Source of the DNA: Bacteroidota bacterium
GTDB lineage: Bacteria; Bacteroidota; Bacteroidia; Cytophagales; Cytophagaceae
Length of the DNA: 64,000 nt
Reading direction: 5' to 3'
Assembly: GCA_023458555.1 (NCBI GenBank)
Contig: JAEWYS010000004.1
Coordinates: 1-64,000, forward strand
Shown: in pieces, positions 1-9,149 of the stretch
How the letters are laid out: each line of letters starts with the position of its first letter
Numbering within the stretch: the stretch's first letter is position 1
Program-made: the position numbers and the translations under genes
Notes under the pieces: model-generated
What the model was told of the DNA's origin: nothing
The model's input: only the letters and a program-made list of their open reading frames with translations
The model's database searches: none

Positions 1-263
1 TAGGCACAAATTTATGGAAATCAATTAAAAAGCATCACACATTTTCCCCCGCCATCCTTACCGCTTCACCCTCCATTTTGTCCGTTTCACAGCAATAGTC
101 TTTCCCCTGCGCTTCATCAGGCCTTAGTTTTGTACAAAAAAGATACGACAGGAGTCTTCGCATTCTCCGGTCAAAACGACAATCACTTTGTACGAACGAT
201 TCATATACAACAAGCTTGCAGGACACTCATCACCACTTAAAAATTTCATAAAAACCCACTAAG

Positions 264-1595
264 ATGACCAAAAAAATCTCCATAGCGGTACTATTCTTAC
301 TCACTGCCTTTCTTGCTTCGGCCCAGACCGAGCTGTCGCTGAAGGAAGCGGTAACCTATGCGCTGCAGCATAAGTCGGAAGCTGTAAAAGCCGGACTGGA
401 TATACAGAACAGCGACTATCTGATTGATGAGGCCCGGGCCAACGCGCTGCCTCAGATCAATGCCAATGGCGGCCTCACCTATAATCCTATTTTACAGCAG
501 ACCGCTCTGAGCATGGGCGGCCAGACTATGGTGATAAAAATGGGTCAGCCCTGGCAGTCAACCGCTACCCTGCAATTCAATCAGCAGGTATTTAATATGG
601 CTGTTTTTCAGGGCCTGAAAGCTGCGAAGTCTACCCGCGAATTTTATCAGATCAATGCTGAGCTTACCGAAGAACAGATCATTGAGAAAGTGGCCGGCAG
701 CTATTATGAGGTTTTTAAAACCCGGTCACAAATCAAGACCATTGATCTCACGATTCAAAATACCACCCGGGTCAGAGATGTCATCGAAAGTCTGACGAAA
801 AACGGACTGGCGAAAAAAATAGATCTTGACCGTATCAATGTATCACTGAACAACCTGCAAAGCTCCAGGCAACAGCTTCAAAATGCGCTGAAGCTTCAGG
901 AAAACTCGCTCAAGTATCTGATCGGTATGGATATCAGCACCGATATCAGCCTGCCCGAGAATGATTTCAATACCCACAGGACGCTTTATTCAAAAGAGGA
1001 TATAAGCATTGCCAACCGGACGGAGATCCGGCTTCTGGAAAAACAGGGTCAACTGCTTCGGTTAAACAAAAAAGCGACACAGGCGAAAAACTATCCGACC
1101 CTGAGCCTTACCGGCAACTACGGCTATTTTGGTCTGGGATCCAGCTTTCCCTATTTTGCGGAAAACAACCCGAATGTTCACTGGTCCAATTTTTCATCGG
1201 TCGGTCTTAATCTGAGCGTACCGATATTCAATGGATACTCCAATCGCTCCAAGGTACAGCAGGCTCAGATCGAAATTGACAAGTTCGAAGCAGACCTGAA
1301 AGATACCCGGCTGGCGCTCAGCCTGGCCATAGAAAATGCCTATACACAGATTAACAACGCGCTGATAACCCTCAACAATCAGGAATCGAATATGTCTCTG
1401 GCCAGACAGGTCCTGCAGAATATCGAAAACAACTATCAAAACGGACTCGCATCGCTCACTGATCTGCTCGACGCGGAAACTTCCTATTCCGACGCCCAGA
1501 ATAACCATACCAATGCCCTCATGGATTATAAGCTGGCGGAAATCCAACTTGTAAAAGCGAAAGGAGAATTAAAATCATTTTATACCACAGAATAA
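264..1595 (+). CDS. TolC-family outer-membrane efflux protein
   Basis: This is the outer-membrane channel of an RND efflux system, 443 residues long, the usual size for the family. It starts with a signal peptide (about residues 1-20, ending ASAQ), followed by two long helical TolC repeats rich in Gln, Asn and Leu with the coiled-coil character of the periplasmic tunnel. The near-terminal motif around LTDLLDAE is typical of the family. It is the first gene of a tight three-gene operon: the adaptor starts 13 bases after its stop. Substrates cannot be inferred. The family call is secure; the transported compound is unknown. Confidence 0.93.
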   Translation: MTKKISIAVLFLLTAFLASAQTELSLKEAVTYALQHKSEAVKAGLDIQNSDYLIDEARANALPQINANGGLTYNPILQQTALSMGGQTMVIKMGQPWQSTATLQFNQQVFNMAVFQGLKAAKSTREFYQINAELTEEQIIEKVAGSYYEVFKTRSQIKTIDLTIQNTTRVRDVIESLTKNGLAKKIDLDRINVSLNNLQSSRQQLQNALKLQENSLKYLIGMDISTDISLPENDFNTHRTLYSKEDISIANRTEIRLLEKQGQLLRLNKKATQAKNYPTLSLTGNYGYFGLGSSFPYFAENNPNVHWSNFSSVGLNLSVPIFNGYSNRSKVQQAQIEIDKFEADLKDTRLALSLAIENAYTQINNALITLNNQESNMSLARQVLQNIENNYQNGLASLTDLLDAETSYSDAQNNHTNALMDYKLAEIQLVKAKGELKSFYTTE

Positions 1596-1608
1596 ACAGA
1601 ACACTACA

Positions 1609-2667
1609 ATGAAAAGAATAATCATTTCAGGTTTCATCATACTTGCGGCTATTGGCGGCATAGCCTACGTACTCCGGAACAATAAGGCGAAAAACGAGGC
1701 GCAGACCGCTATAGTAGCTCAGAAAAACGCTTCTGTAGTAGTACGCGCAGAGACAGCTGAATACAAGGAGATGTCCACAAGGTATACATCCAATGGTGTT
1801 TTTAGCGCGAAACAGGAAGTAATGATCTCATCGGAAGTCTCCGGCAAAATAACCGATGTGCTTGTCAGAGAAGGAGCATTGGTCACTACCGGGCAGCTAT
1901 TGGCTGTCATCCGGGGAGACAAGCTGAATGTAAGCTTGTCCAACGCGCAGGCAGTGTATGATAACGCGAAGAATGAAGTGGAGCGGTTTGAAAGCGCCTT
2001 CGCTACAGGAGGTGTCACCAAACAGCAGCTGGATCAGGTAAAGCTCCAGCTCGAAAATGCCAGCAACAACTTGCAAAGCGCCCGTCTTACTGCTTCTGAT
2101 GTCAATGTAAAAGCATCGTTTGCCGGTATTGTCAACAAGCGCACCATCGAAGCAGGCTCGTATGTTTCTCCGGGACAGCAGCTATTTGAGATCGTCAATG
2201 TATCCTCATTGAAGCTGAAAGTATATGTGGATGAGAAAAATATCGCATCTGTCAGAACAGGTCAGCAGGTGACGGTTGAAACCCCTGTATTGCCAGGCCG
2301 GACATGGACGGGCATTGTGTCTTTTATAGCTCCGAAAGCGGACGGAAGCCTCAACTTTCCGGTAGAGCTGGAAATAAAAAATAACCCGGGCAATGACCTC
2401 AAAGCCGGAATGTACGGAACCGCGCACTTCGGCAGCGGTCAGAACAATAATGTACTGGTAATTCCCAGAACCGCCTTTGTAGGCAATGTAAGCTCCAGTC
2501 AGGTATTTGTAGTACAGGACGGAAAAGCCGTGCTGACTCAGGTTGTGTCAGGCAGAAACTTTGGCGATTATATCGAAATCATCTCCGGTATCAGTAAAGG
2601 TCAGACAGTGGTCGTTTCCGGACAAATCAATCTGCTGGACCAAACCCCTGTTGAGGTAATTAACTAA
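1609..2667 (+). CDS. RND efflux periplasmic adaptor (HlyD/MFP family)
   Basis: This is the membrane-fusion protein joining the inner-membrane pump to the TolC channel. The N-terminus (about residues 1-23) is a signal anchor, with no obvious lipobox cysteine. A biotinyl-lipoyl half-motif lies near 70-105 (EVSGKITDVLVREGALVTTG), then a short helical hairpin, the second lipoyl half (KASFAGIVNKRTIEAGSYV), a beta-barrel domain and a C-terminal membrane-proximal domain ending near SGQINLLDQTPV. At 352 residues it is a standard compact adaptor. It sits between the channel gene and the pump gene, 14 bases before the latter. Confidence 0.93.
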   Translation: MKRIIISGFIILAAIGGIAYVLRNNKAKNEAQTAIVAQKNASVVVRAETAEYKEMSTRYTSNGVFSAKQEVMISSEVSGKITDVLVREGALVTTGQLLAVIRGDKLNVSLSNAQAVYDNAKNEVERFESAFATGGVTKQQLDQVKLQLENASNNLQSARLTASDVNVKASFAGIVNKRTIEAGSYVSPGQQLFEIVNVSSLKLKVYVDEKNIASVRTGQQVTVETPVLPGRTWTGIVSFIAPKADGSLNFPVELEIKNNPGNDLKAGMYGTAHFGSGQNNNVLVIPRTAFVGNVSSSQVFVVQDGKAVLTQVVSGRNFGDYIEIISGISKGQTVVVSGQINLLDQTPVEVIN

Positions 2668-2681
2668 TTCACAAAGGATCT

Positions 2682-5600
2682 ATGAAATTAGCAGAAATAT
2701 CCATCAAACGCCCCAGTATCATCATTGTACTGTTTATCATACTCACACTGGGCGGTATCTTTTCATATACACAGCTGGGTTATGAACTGGTACCAAAATT
2801 TGAAGTGAATGTCATATCCATTCAGACAGTTTACCCGGGCGCTGCCCCTTCTGAAGTAGAAAACTCGGTGACCAAAAAGATCGAAGACGCGGTTTCTTCG
2901 CTCGAAAATGTAAAAAAGATCGAGTCCAAATCCTTTGAGAGTGTGTCGGTGGTAATGATTACGCTGAACAGCACCGCGGATGTCAACTTTCTTCTTACAG
3001 ATGCCCAGCGCAAAATCAACGCGGTAGTGAATGATCTGCCGGACGATGCCGAGACACCGTCTATCAACAAGTTTTCGCTGGATGATGTACCCATTATCAA
3101 TCTGTCTGCGACTTCCAATCTTTCTGAAAAAGAGCTATACGACCTGCTGGACCAGAAAATTCAGCCTGTATTTGCCCGGCTAGACGGAGTAGCCAAAGTA
3201 GATATGGTCGGTGGAGAGGCCCGCGAGATTCAGGTAAGTGTCAATCCTGAAAAGCTGCAAGGCTACGGATTGTCCATCGGTCAGATCGAGCAGGTTATAG
3301 CCATGTCCAATATGGATTTTCCTACCGGAAATGTAAAAACACGGGATAATCAGACGACGATCAGACTCTCCGGCAAATTCGCATCACTGAATGAGCTGCG
3401 AAACCTGCCTGTCATGACACCGGCAGGCATTCTGATACGGCTGAGTGATGTAGCCGATGTGCAGGATGGCATAAAAGATCCTGACAAGATTTCCCGGATC
3501 AATCAGACCAACACGATCCTTCTGCAGGTCTTTAAGCAGTCAGACGCCAACGCAGTAGCCGTGTCCGAAAAAGTAAAGCAAACCATACAGGCCATTGAGC
3601 AGGATTACCAGGACCAGGGCGTACATATCGAGATCGGGAGCGACTCCTCTGATTATACCCTGAAAGCCGCGAATAATGTCATCTTTGACCTGCTTCTTGC
3701 CATTGTGCTGGTTGGTGTCATTATGCTGCTTTTCCTGCAAAGTTTCCGTAATGCTGCGATCACCATGGTCGCTATTCCATTGTCGCTGATCGCGACATTC
3801 ATAGGATTGTTTATCATGGGATATACGCTCAACCTGATGTCCCTGCTCGCACTATCTCTGGTGGTAGGTATTCTCGTAGATGACGCTATCGTTGTTATTG
3901 AAAACATTCACCGCCATATGGAGATGGGTAAGAATAAGGTCCGGGCGGCGTATGACGGAGCAAAGGAAATCGGCTTTACCGTTACAGCAATTACACTCGT
4001 AATTGTAGTCGTGTTTCTTCCTATTTCCCTATCGACAGGCCTTGTATCCGATATTTTACGTCAGTTCACAGTGACGGTAATGATTGCTACTCTGCTTTCT
4101 CTTCTCGTATCTTTCACAGTGGTTCCCTGGCTGTATTCCCGCTTTGGCAAGCTTGAGCACATCAACCACCGTTCGCTGTTTGGCAAGCTGTTAAACTCGT
4201 TTGAAAGAAGTCTGGACAAACTGACCACAGGAATCGGTTCGATCCTGAAATGGTCACTGAGAAACAGAACGAACAAGTTCACTACGCTGGCCTTAACCGT
4301 TGTACTGTTTGTTGCTTCGCTGATGCTGGTAAGCAAGGGGTATATCGGAACGGACTTCTTTCCTGCCAACGATAAAGGTGAGTTCTACCTCCAGATCGAA
4401 ATGAATAAGGACGCTTCGATCGAGCAGACCAATTTTATGACACAGAAGGCGGAGCAGCATTTGTCTCAGAAACCGGAAATAGAACGGATAATTACCACTG
4501 TAGGACAGGCCTCTGACGGAATGATGTCAACCTCCGGCACCAAATACAAATCGGAAATCCATATCTTCGTAGGCAAAGAGCACCGGAAAGAAGAGCCAAC
4601 CAAAGTATACGCTGCACGGCTCAAAAGAGAGATGGAAAGAGTACTGGTCGGTGCAAAAGTCAAAACAGTGAATGTAGGGATGATGGGAGCTGAAAACGCT
4701 CCGCTGAAGCTGACAATTATTGCTTCCACACAGGAAGACGCCCTGGAATTTGCCGGTCAGGCAGCAGATCTGCTGCGTAACATTCCCGGCTCCACCGAAA
4801 TCAGGCTGACTTCGGAAGACGGCAATCCCGAAATCAATGTAAAGGTCGACAGAGACAAGATGAATGCGCTGGGATTGAATGTGGCATCGGTGGGTATGGC
4901 TATGCGTACCGCATTCTCGGGCAACACGGATACCAAATTCAGAGCCGGGGACAAGGAATACGACATCAATATCCGGTATGATGAAATAGGCAGGGCCAAT
5001 ATCAATGATGTCAAAGAATTAAAGTTCATTAATTCTCAGGGACAGGCAATCCGGCTGGAACAATTCGCGGATGTCAGCTTCGGCTCCGGACCAACTCTTC
5101 TGGAACGAAGAGATAAGTCACCATCCGTATCAGTAGAAGCACAGGTGGTAGGAAGACCCGCCGGTACGATAGCTCAGGAATGGCAGACTGCCTTCGAACA
5201 GCTTGACTTCAAGCCGGGACTTTCGTACAAATGGGGTGGCAATATGGAAAACCAGTCAGAAGGATTCGGATCTCTCGGAATTGCCCTGTTAGCCTCAATT
5301 CTATTGGTATACCTGGTGATGGTGGCGCTGTATGACAACTTTGTAACGCCTTTTGTGGTTCTGTTCTCTATTCCGCTATCATTTATCGGAGCCCTATTGT
5401 TCCTGGCTTTGTTCAATCAGACGCTGAACATTTTTACCATACTCGGTATCATTATGCTGATCGGTCTGGTGGCTAAAAACGCGATCATGCTCGTAGACTT
5501 TGCCAATCATCGCAAAGCAGAAGGGTATTCCACCTACGACGCGCTGATTTCAGCAAACCATGCCCGGTTCAGGCCGATTCTGATGACGACCATCGCTATG

Positions 5601-5849
5601 GTCATAGGTATGGTACCGATCGCTATGGCACAGGGTGACGGTGCTGACATGAACAGAGGTCTGGCCATCGTCATCATAGGCGGCTTACTGTCATCCTTGT
5701 TTCTGACACTCGTAATCGTACCGGTTGTGTACTCACTCTTCGACAGTCTGGGAAAACGATTCGGAAAAGGTGAAAAAACAGATTACGCGGCCCTGATGAA
5801 GGAAGAAGATGAAAAAGAATTCGTACCTGAATATGCAGAGCATTATTAA
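2682..5849 (+). CDS. RND efflux inner-membrane transporter (AcrB/HAE1 type)
   Basis: This is a proton-driven trimeric efflux pump of 1055 residues, full length for the HAE-RND family. The N-terminus (KLAEISIKRP) is the usual amphipathic helix plus TM1. Two large periplasmic porter/docking loops follow TM1 and TM7. The TM4 sequence LVVGILVDDAIVVIENIHRH carries the paired aspartates of proton relay, and the second half repeats the topology with GLVAKNAIMLVDFANH. It closes the efflux operon and is followed by a strong hairpin terminator. Whether drugs, lipids or metals are exported cannot be read from the sequence, but the DD pair favours HAE over heavy-metal CusA types. Confidence 0.95.
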   Translation: MKLAEISIKRPSIIIVLFIILTLGGIFSYTQLGYELVPKFEVNVISIQTVYPGAAPSEVENSVTKKIEDAVSSLENVKKIESKSFESVSVVMITLNSTADVNFLLTDAQRKINAVVNDLPDDAETPSINKFSLDDVPIINLSATSNLSEKELYDLLDQKIQPVFARLDGVAKVDMVGGEAREIQVSVNPEKLQGYGLSIGQIEQVIAMSNMDFPTGNVKTRDNQTTIRLSGKFASLNELRNLPVMTPAGILIRLSDVADVQDGIKDPDKISRINQTNTILLQVFKQSDANAVAVSEKVKQTIQAIEQDYQDQGVHIEIGSDSSDYTLKAANNVIFDLLLAIVLVGVIMLLFLQSFRNAAITMVAIPLSLIATFIGLFIMGYTLNLMSLLALSLVVGILVDDAIVVIENIHRHMEMGKNKVRAAYDGAKEIGFTVTAITLVIVVVFLPISLSTGLVSDILRQFTVTVMIATLLSLLVSFTVVPWLYSRFGKLEHINHRSLFGKLLNSFERSLDKLTTGIGSILKWSLRNRTNKFTTLALTVVLFVASLMLVSKGYIGTDFFPANDKGEFYLQIEMNKDASIEQTNFMTQKAEQHLSQKPEIERIITTVGQASDGMMSTSGTKYKSEIHIFVGKEHRKEEPTKVYAARLKREMERVLVGAKVKTVNVGMMGAENAPLKLTIIASTQEDALEFAGQAADLLRNIPGSTEIRLTSEDGNPEINVKVDRDKMNALGLNVASVGMAMRTAFSGNTDTKFRAGDKEYDINIRYDEIGRANINDVKELKFINSQGQAIRLEQFADVSFGSGPTLLERRDKSPSVSVEAQVVGRPAGTIAQEWQTAFEQLDFKPGLSYKWGGNMENQSEGFGSLGIALLASILLVYLVMVALYDNFVTPFVVLFSIPLSFIGALLFLALFNQTLNIFTILGIIMLIGLVAKNAIMLVDFANHRKAEGYSTYDALISANHARFRPILMTTIAMVIGMVPIAMAQGDGADMNRGLAIVIIGGLLSSLFLTLVIVPVVYSLFDSLGKRFGKGEKTDYAALMKEEDEKEFVPEYAEHY

Positions 5850-5871
5850 AATACAATAGATAGTTGTAAGC

Positions 5872-5927
5872 GAAGATATTCTGCCCCGGATCTGCATTCG
5901 GTACTACAGGCAGGATATCTTCTTTTG
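5872..5927 (+). terminator. Rho-independent terminator of the RND operon
   Basis: A 14-base stem (5872-5885 with 5909-5922, one G-U pair) is followed by TTTT at 5923. It lies 22 bases after the pump stop codon and separates the efflux operon from the two-component genes. Confidence 0.75.
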
Positions 5928-6035
5928 TATCTTCACGTATTTCTGTAAAGCTGAAATTTTAGTACCGATTTTATTGTTACTGAATTATTCAGCAGAGTCC
6001 GTTTGTAAATAGAAGTTTTTGAAATCATAATCCTT

Positions 6036-7103
6036 ATGCAGTATACCATTCCTATAAAGGTCCTTGTGAAAGAAAGCGGAAGGTTGTTTCTCTGTTTCCT
6101 GGTTGGCACGGTACTGATAACTTCTTTGCAGGAGCTGAGCCTTACAGAGCTGCTTATTAAATTCATAACCCTGAGCACGCTTTTTATCTCCTATTTCGCT
6201 ATCAATATTGGCCTGTTTTGTTTCTTTGACAAAAGACGGAAATATCCAAGTGAAAAAATATGGAAAAAAACTTTTGCGATCGGCTACCCGCTAACCCTTA
6301 TAATTTTCACTTTACAACATACACTGCTGCTGTATCTGCACAATAGCGGAATCTTTGTGCAGAAAAGTATGCCGGGAGCAGGAGGAGATCCGCTCAGTGG
6401 CTGGCAGCTTGCCGTCTTTATCAGCTATGCCAACTTTGTCATGTATTCGTTCATTTTCCTGATACATAATTTCGTTATCGATCAGTATGAAAAAAACCGC
6501 ATACAAATGGAGCTGCTTCAGCTGAAAGCATCCAATACGGAAACGACCAATCAGCTGCTGCAACAGCAGATAAAACCGCATTTCCTTTTCAATGCGCTGA
6601 ACATTCTGAAATCACTCATCCGAAAAGATCCGAAAAGCGCCGAAGCATACCTGCTAAAGCTCTCGGATTTTCTCAGAGTTTCCATAACCAAGAATAAAAC
6701 CGGGATGGCCACTATCCGGGAAGAGCTGAAAATCTGCAATGATTATATGGAAATGCAAAAGATACGGTTTGGCGATGCCCTGATATATCATGTCAATCTT
6801 AATGAAGATGACGAGTTTTATAATCAGAAACTCCCTTTTTTCTCTATACAGCCTTTGCTGGAAAACGCGATAAAGCACAACGAGCTTACCCATGATAACC
6901 CATTATGCATTACTATTGAGAAATCGGAGTCCTGCATTATCGTACATAATAATCTCCAGCTCAAAACCAATGTAGAAGTCTCCACAGGCAACGGCCACAG
7001 CATGCTAAAAGAACGATATCGATTATTATCGGGCGATGATGTTTCCATCGACCGCAATGACAAAGTATACTCTGTACGTCTCAAAATTCTGAATCAGTCA
7101 TGA
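6036..7103 (+). CDS. LytS/YehU-type membrane sensor histidine kinase
   Basis: This is a sensor kinase of the LytS family (His_kinase plus HATPase_c), 355 residues. The first 150 residues hold about four hydrophobic membrane segments. A short coiled coil leads into the phosphoacceptor box PHFLFN, with His182, and the N-box LLENAIKHN follows about 85 residues later. The ATPase domain is short, as is usual for this family. The stop codon overlaps the start of the next gene as ATGA, so the partner is certain. It lies just downstream of the RND operon but behind a terminator, so regulation of the pump by this pair is only an inference from position. Confidence 0.92.
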   Translation: MQYTIPIKVLVKESGRLFLCFLVGTVLITSLQELSLTELLIKFITLSTLFISYFAINIGLFCFFDKRRKYPSEKIWKKTFAIGYPLTLIIFTLQHTLLLYLHNSGIFVQKSMPGAGGDPLSGWQLAVFISYANFVMYSFIFLIHNFVIDQYEKNRIQMELLQLKASNTETTNQLLQQQIKPHFLFNALNILKSLIRKDPKSAEAYLLKLSDFLRVSITKNKTGMATIREELKICNDYMEMQKIRFGDALIYHVNLNEDDEFYNQKLPFFSIQPLLENAIKHNELTHDNPLCITIEKSESCIIVHNNLQLKTNVEVSTGNGHSMLKERYRLLSGDDVSIDRNDKVYSVRLKILNQS

Positions 7104-7861
7104 ATATCATCATCATCGAAGACGAGCCGATAACCGCTGAAGACCTCAGGGAAATAATCAGCCAGATAAATCCCGGAGCCCGTGTTGTCAAAATACTAAG
7201 CTCCGTAAAAGAAGCTATCCTGTATCTCAACACACACCCTATGCCTGATTTGATTTTCAGCGACATACAGCTGGGCGACGGTCTGAGCTTTGAAATTTAT
7301 CAGCAGGTAGATATCAAAGTACCGATCGTATTTTGTACAGCGTATGATGAATATGCCCTTACAGCATTCAGAACCAACGGTATTCATTATATCCTGAAAC
7401 CCTTCAATGAAGTGATGATACAGGAAGCGCTGGCCAAGTTTCACTCACTCAAATCTTCGTTTAGTCTGGATAGCCAGGCATTATTGCAGCTTATGCAGAC
7501 ATTAACCCGAAGTCCCCGGGAAAAAACCACTTCCGTATTGGTTTACCAGCGGGAAAAAGTTATTCCCGTTAAAATCAAAGATATCGCCCTGTTCTATATT
7601 AAGAATGAAGTATGTCATCTGTATACCTTTGATCAGAAAACCTATTTCATCAACAAATCACTGGATGAGGTACAACAGCTGGGCGGCAATGATTTTTACA
7701 GAGCCAACAGACAATACATCGTCAATCGCAACGCGATCAGGGAAGCATCTCCCTATCTGGCCCGTAAGGTAAATATTGTTCTGAATATTCCATTCAGTGA
7801 ATCCATTATGGTCAGCAAGGAAAAAATGAGCGACTTTTATACCTGGCTTACAGGGGAATAA
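7100..7861 (+). CDS. LytTR-family response regulator
   Basis: This is a DNA-binding response regulator of 253 residues. The N-terminal receiver starts with IIIEDEP and carries the phosphoacceptor Asp55 (FSDIQLGDG), a Thr/Tyr switch near FCTAYDEYA and the conserved Lys in ILKPF. The C-terminal LytTR domain (about 145-250) includes the FYRANRQYIVN signature. Its start overlaps the kinase stop by ATGA, so translation is coupled. The target operon is not visible; LytTR proteins typically bind paired direct repeats upstream of their targets. Confidence 0.93.
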   Translation: MNIIIIEDEPITAEDLREIISQINPGARVVKILSSVKEAILYLNTHPMPDLIFSDIQLGDGLSFEIYQQVDIKVPIVFCTAYDEYALTAFRTNGIHYILKPFNEVMIQEALAKFHSLKSSFSLDSQALLQLMQTLTRSPREKTTSVLVYQREKVIPVKIKDIALFYIKNEVCHLYTFDQKTYFINKSLDEVQQLGGNDFYRANRQYIVNRNAIREASPYLARKVNIVLNIPFSESIMVSKEKMSDFYTWLTGE

Positions 7862-7970
7862 AAACAGAGATTTATATTCAGACGATTCGGCCAGGCAGTA
7901 AAAGGGAGTATTCGTGTCTGACCATGACAAAAAACATTTCCTCAAAGCTCATCAACAATGTTAACCGTAC

Positions 7971-8405
7971 TTAAGCTACCGTAGAACCCACGCTAAAACT
8001 AATTTTCCAGTTAATGCCAAATTTATCCAAGCAGATCCCATAATAAGAACCCCAAAATTGTTCAGAAATAGGCAGCTTTATCTCTCCCTCATTTGACAGG
8101 GAACTAAATAACCGATCAGCTTCTTTTTTACTTTCAGCGCTAATATAAAGCGAGAAATATCTTGCTGCATCATTTTCTTGTTTCTCAACAATGTCGGCTC
8201 CCATTAAAATTGTTTCTCTGCTAATTGGTAATGCTATATGCATAATCTGTTCATCAGTACAATGGGGAAAATTTTGTCTCGCCACTTCAGGAACATCTTT
8301 ATAACGGCCAATGTATTGAAATTCCTTTTTAAAAACAGATTTATAAAAATCAAATGCTTCTTTACAATTCCCATTGAAATACAAATAGGTGTTAACAGTT
8401 GTCAT
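7971..8405 (-). CDS. VOC/PhnB-like small metalloprotein
   Basis: This 144-residue protein has a vicinal-oxygen-chelate fold of the PhnB / DUF899-like glyoxalase group. The opening strand (TVNTYLYFNGNCKEAFDFY) and the ending (WGSYYGICLDKFGINWKISF) are typical of that family. The function is not determined; members include resistance proteins, dioxygenases and many of unknown role. The gene is visibly more AT-rich than its neighbours and is the first gene downstream (on the minus strand) of an attC-like element, so it may be an acquired cassette gene. Confidence 0.8.
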   Translation of the reverse strand: MTTVNTYLYFNGNCKEAFDFYKSVFKKEFQYIGRYKDVPEVARQNFPHCTDEQIMHIALPISRETILMGADIVEKQENDAARYFSLYISAESKKEADRLFSSLSNEGEIKLPISEQFWGSYYGICLDKFGINWKISFSVGSTVA

Positions 8406-8453
8406 AGTCTTTTTATTCTCAATTATTTTAGCTGAGCCGGCTTGTTAAATGAT

Positions 8454-8576
8454 GTACAACGGTTCGGGGCTTTGCGAAGTGGTGGATTTTTGCACAGAAT
8501 TCCTGTAGTTGAACCTTGCACAAATGTCCAATAAAAACCGTTCAGTCCCGCTTTTGGCAATACCTTGTTAGCGGTT
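8454..8576 (-). repeat. attC-like recombination element (candidate)
   Basis: Read on the minus strand, the element begins with AACCGCTAAC (8576-8567) and ends with GTTGTAC (8460-8454). These resemble the R'' (RYYYAAC) and R' (GTTRRRY) boxes of integron attC sites, though each departs by one base. Just inside lie two arms (minus 8564-8547 and 8482-8466) that pair imperfectly as GG-Y-W-TTGC-S-AA-(2-base bulge)-G-Y-GG. An unpaired bulge in the stem is a hallmark of attC hairpins. The length (about 120 bases) and position, directly 3' of the gene at 8602-9099, also fit. No integrase is present in the window. Confidence 0.5.
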
Positions 8577-8601
8577 CGGTTTTCTTTCTTGTCGTGTACT
8601 A

Positions 8602-9099
8602 TTACCAAAATTTCCACCAAGGTTTTGTCTGTTCTGGTTCATCATTTTCAGCTGTTAAAAACCAAAATTCTTCTTTAAAAGGCAAGTTTGTAAATTCTTT
8701 CGTCACCATATGAACATAAGGATAAATGGCATCCTCACTTCCATTTTGAAATCGTTTCATTACTTTTTGGATTGGCCAAATTTGTCCGTCATTTGGCAGC
8801 TTTAAGTATACATTAAGTTCGCCTTGTTGGTCGTTGTCGTCAGTTATCCATTCAGCACCTTTTACGTTCTTAATAATTGTCTCGCCAACATACGAACCAA
8901 TTGAAAATAATTTTGGTCCAAATCCTTTTCCATAAAGTCGGCCATCTTTTGTAGGTTTTCCGTCTTTCATATTTTGGCTAAAAAATCTGTCCACTTCAAT
9001 TATGCTGTCTATTGATCCGTCAAGATTAAAACCGTCAGCTTTAAATGCTTTTACAATCCATTCAGATTGTGATTTTATGTCTTCTTTTAGTGTTGCCAT
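8602..9099 (-). CDS. hypothetical protein, possibly DUF3806-like
   Basis: This 165-residue soluble protein has no signal peptide or membrane segment. The central part (SIGSYVGETIIKNV, then GAEWITDDN and a PNDGQIWPIQKVMKRF block) recalls DUF3806-type proteins of unknown function, but the match is from memory of the pattern and is weak. The C-terminus ends in a run of aromatic residues (KPWWKFW). The gene is AT-rich and is enclosed by a perfect 10-base inverted repeat (8567-8576 and 9140-9149) with an attC-like element at its 3' end. It is therefore best read as a cassette gene of unknown role. Confidence 0.6.
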   Translation of the reverse strand: MATLKEDIKSQSEWIVKAFKADGFNLDGSIDSIIEVDRFFSQNMKDGKPTKDGRLYGKGFGPKLFSIGSYVGETIIKNVKGAEWITDDNDQQGELNVYLKLPNDGQIWPIQKVMKRFQNGSEDAIYPYVHMVTKEFTNLPFKEEFWFLTAENDEPEQTKPWWKFW

Positions 9100-9139
9100 A
9101 TTTCAAATGTTCTTATAGTTTGGTCTCGGTCTCTAAGCC

Positions 9140-9149
9140 AACCGCTAAC
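9140..9149 (-). repeat. inverted copy of the cassette boundary repeat
   Basis: AACCGCTAAC on the plus strand is the exact reverse complement of GTTAGCGGTT at 8567-8576. On the minus strand it reads GTTAGCG, resembling the R' core of an attC or attI site, 41 bases upstream of the gene start at 9099. The distance from this G to the next GTT (8460) gives a cassette unit of about 690 bases. Confidence 0.5.

Noticed and set aside
35..226. 63-codon minus-strand frame before the TolC gene
   Set aside because: No family pattern and Cys/Arg-rich; likely the operon's promoter region rather than a TetR-like regulator.
7879..7922. imperfect hairpin after the LytTR gene as a second attC site
   Set aside because: It lacks core-like ends and its stem is short; it could be a weak terminator at most.
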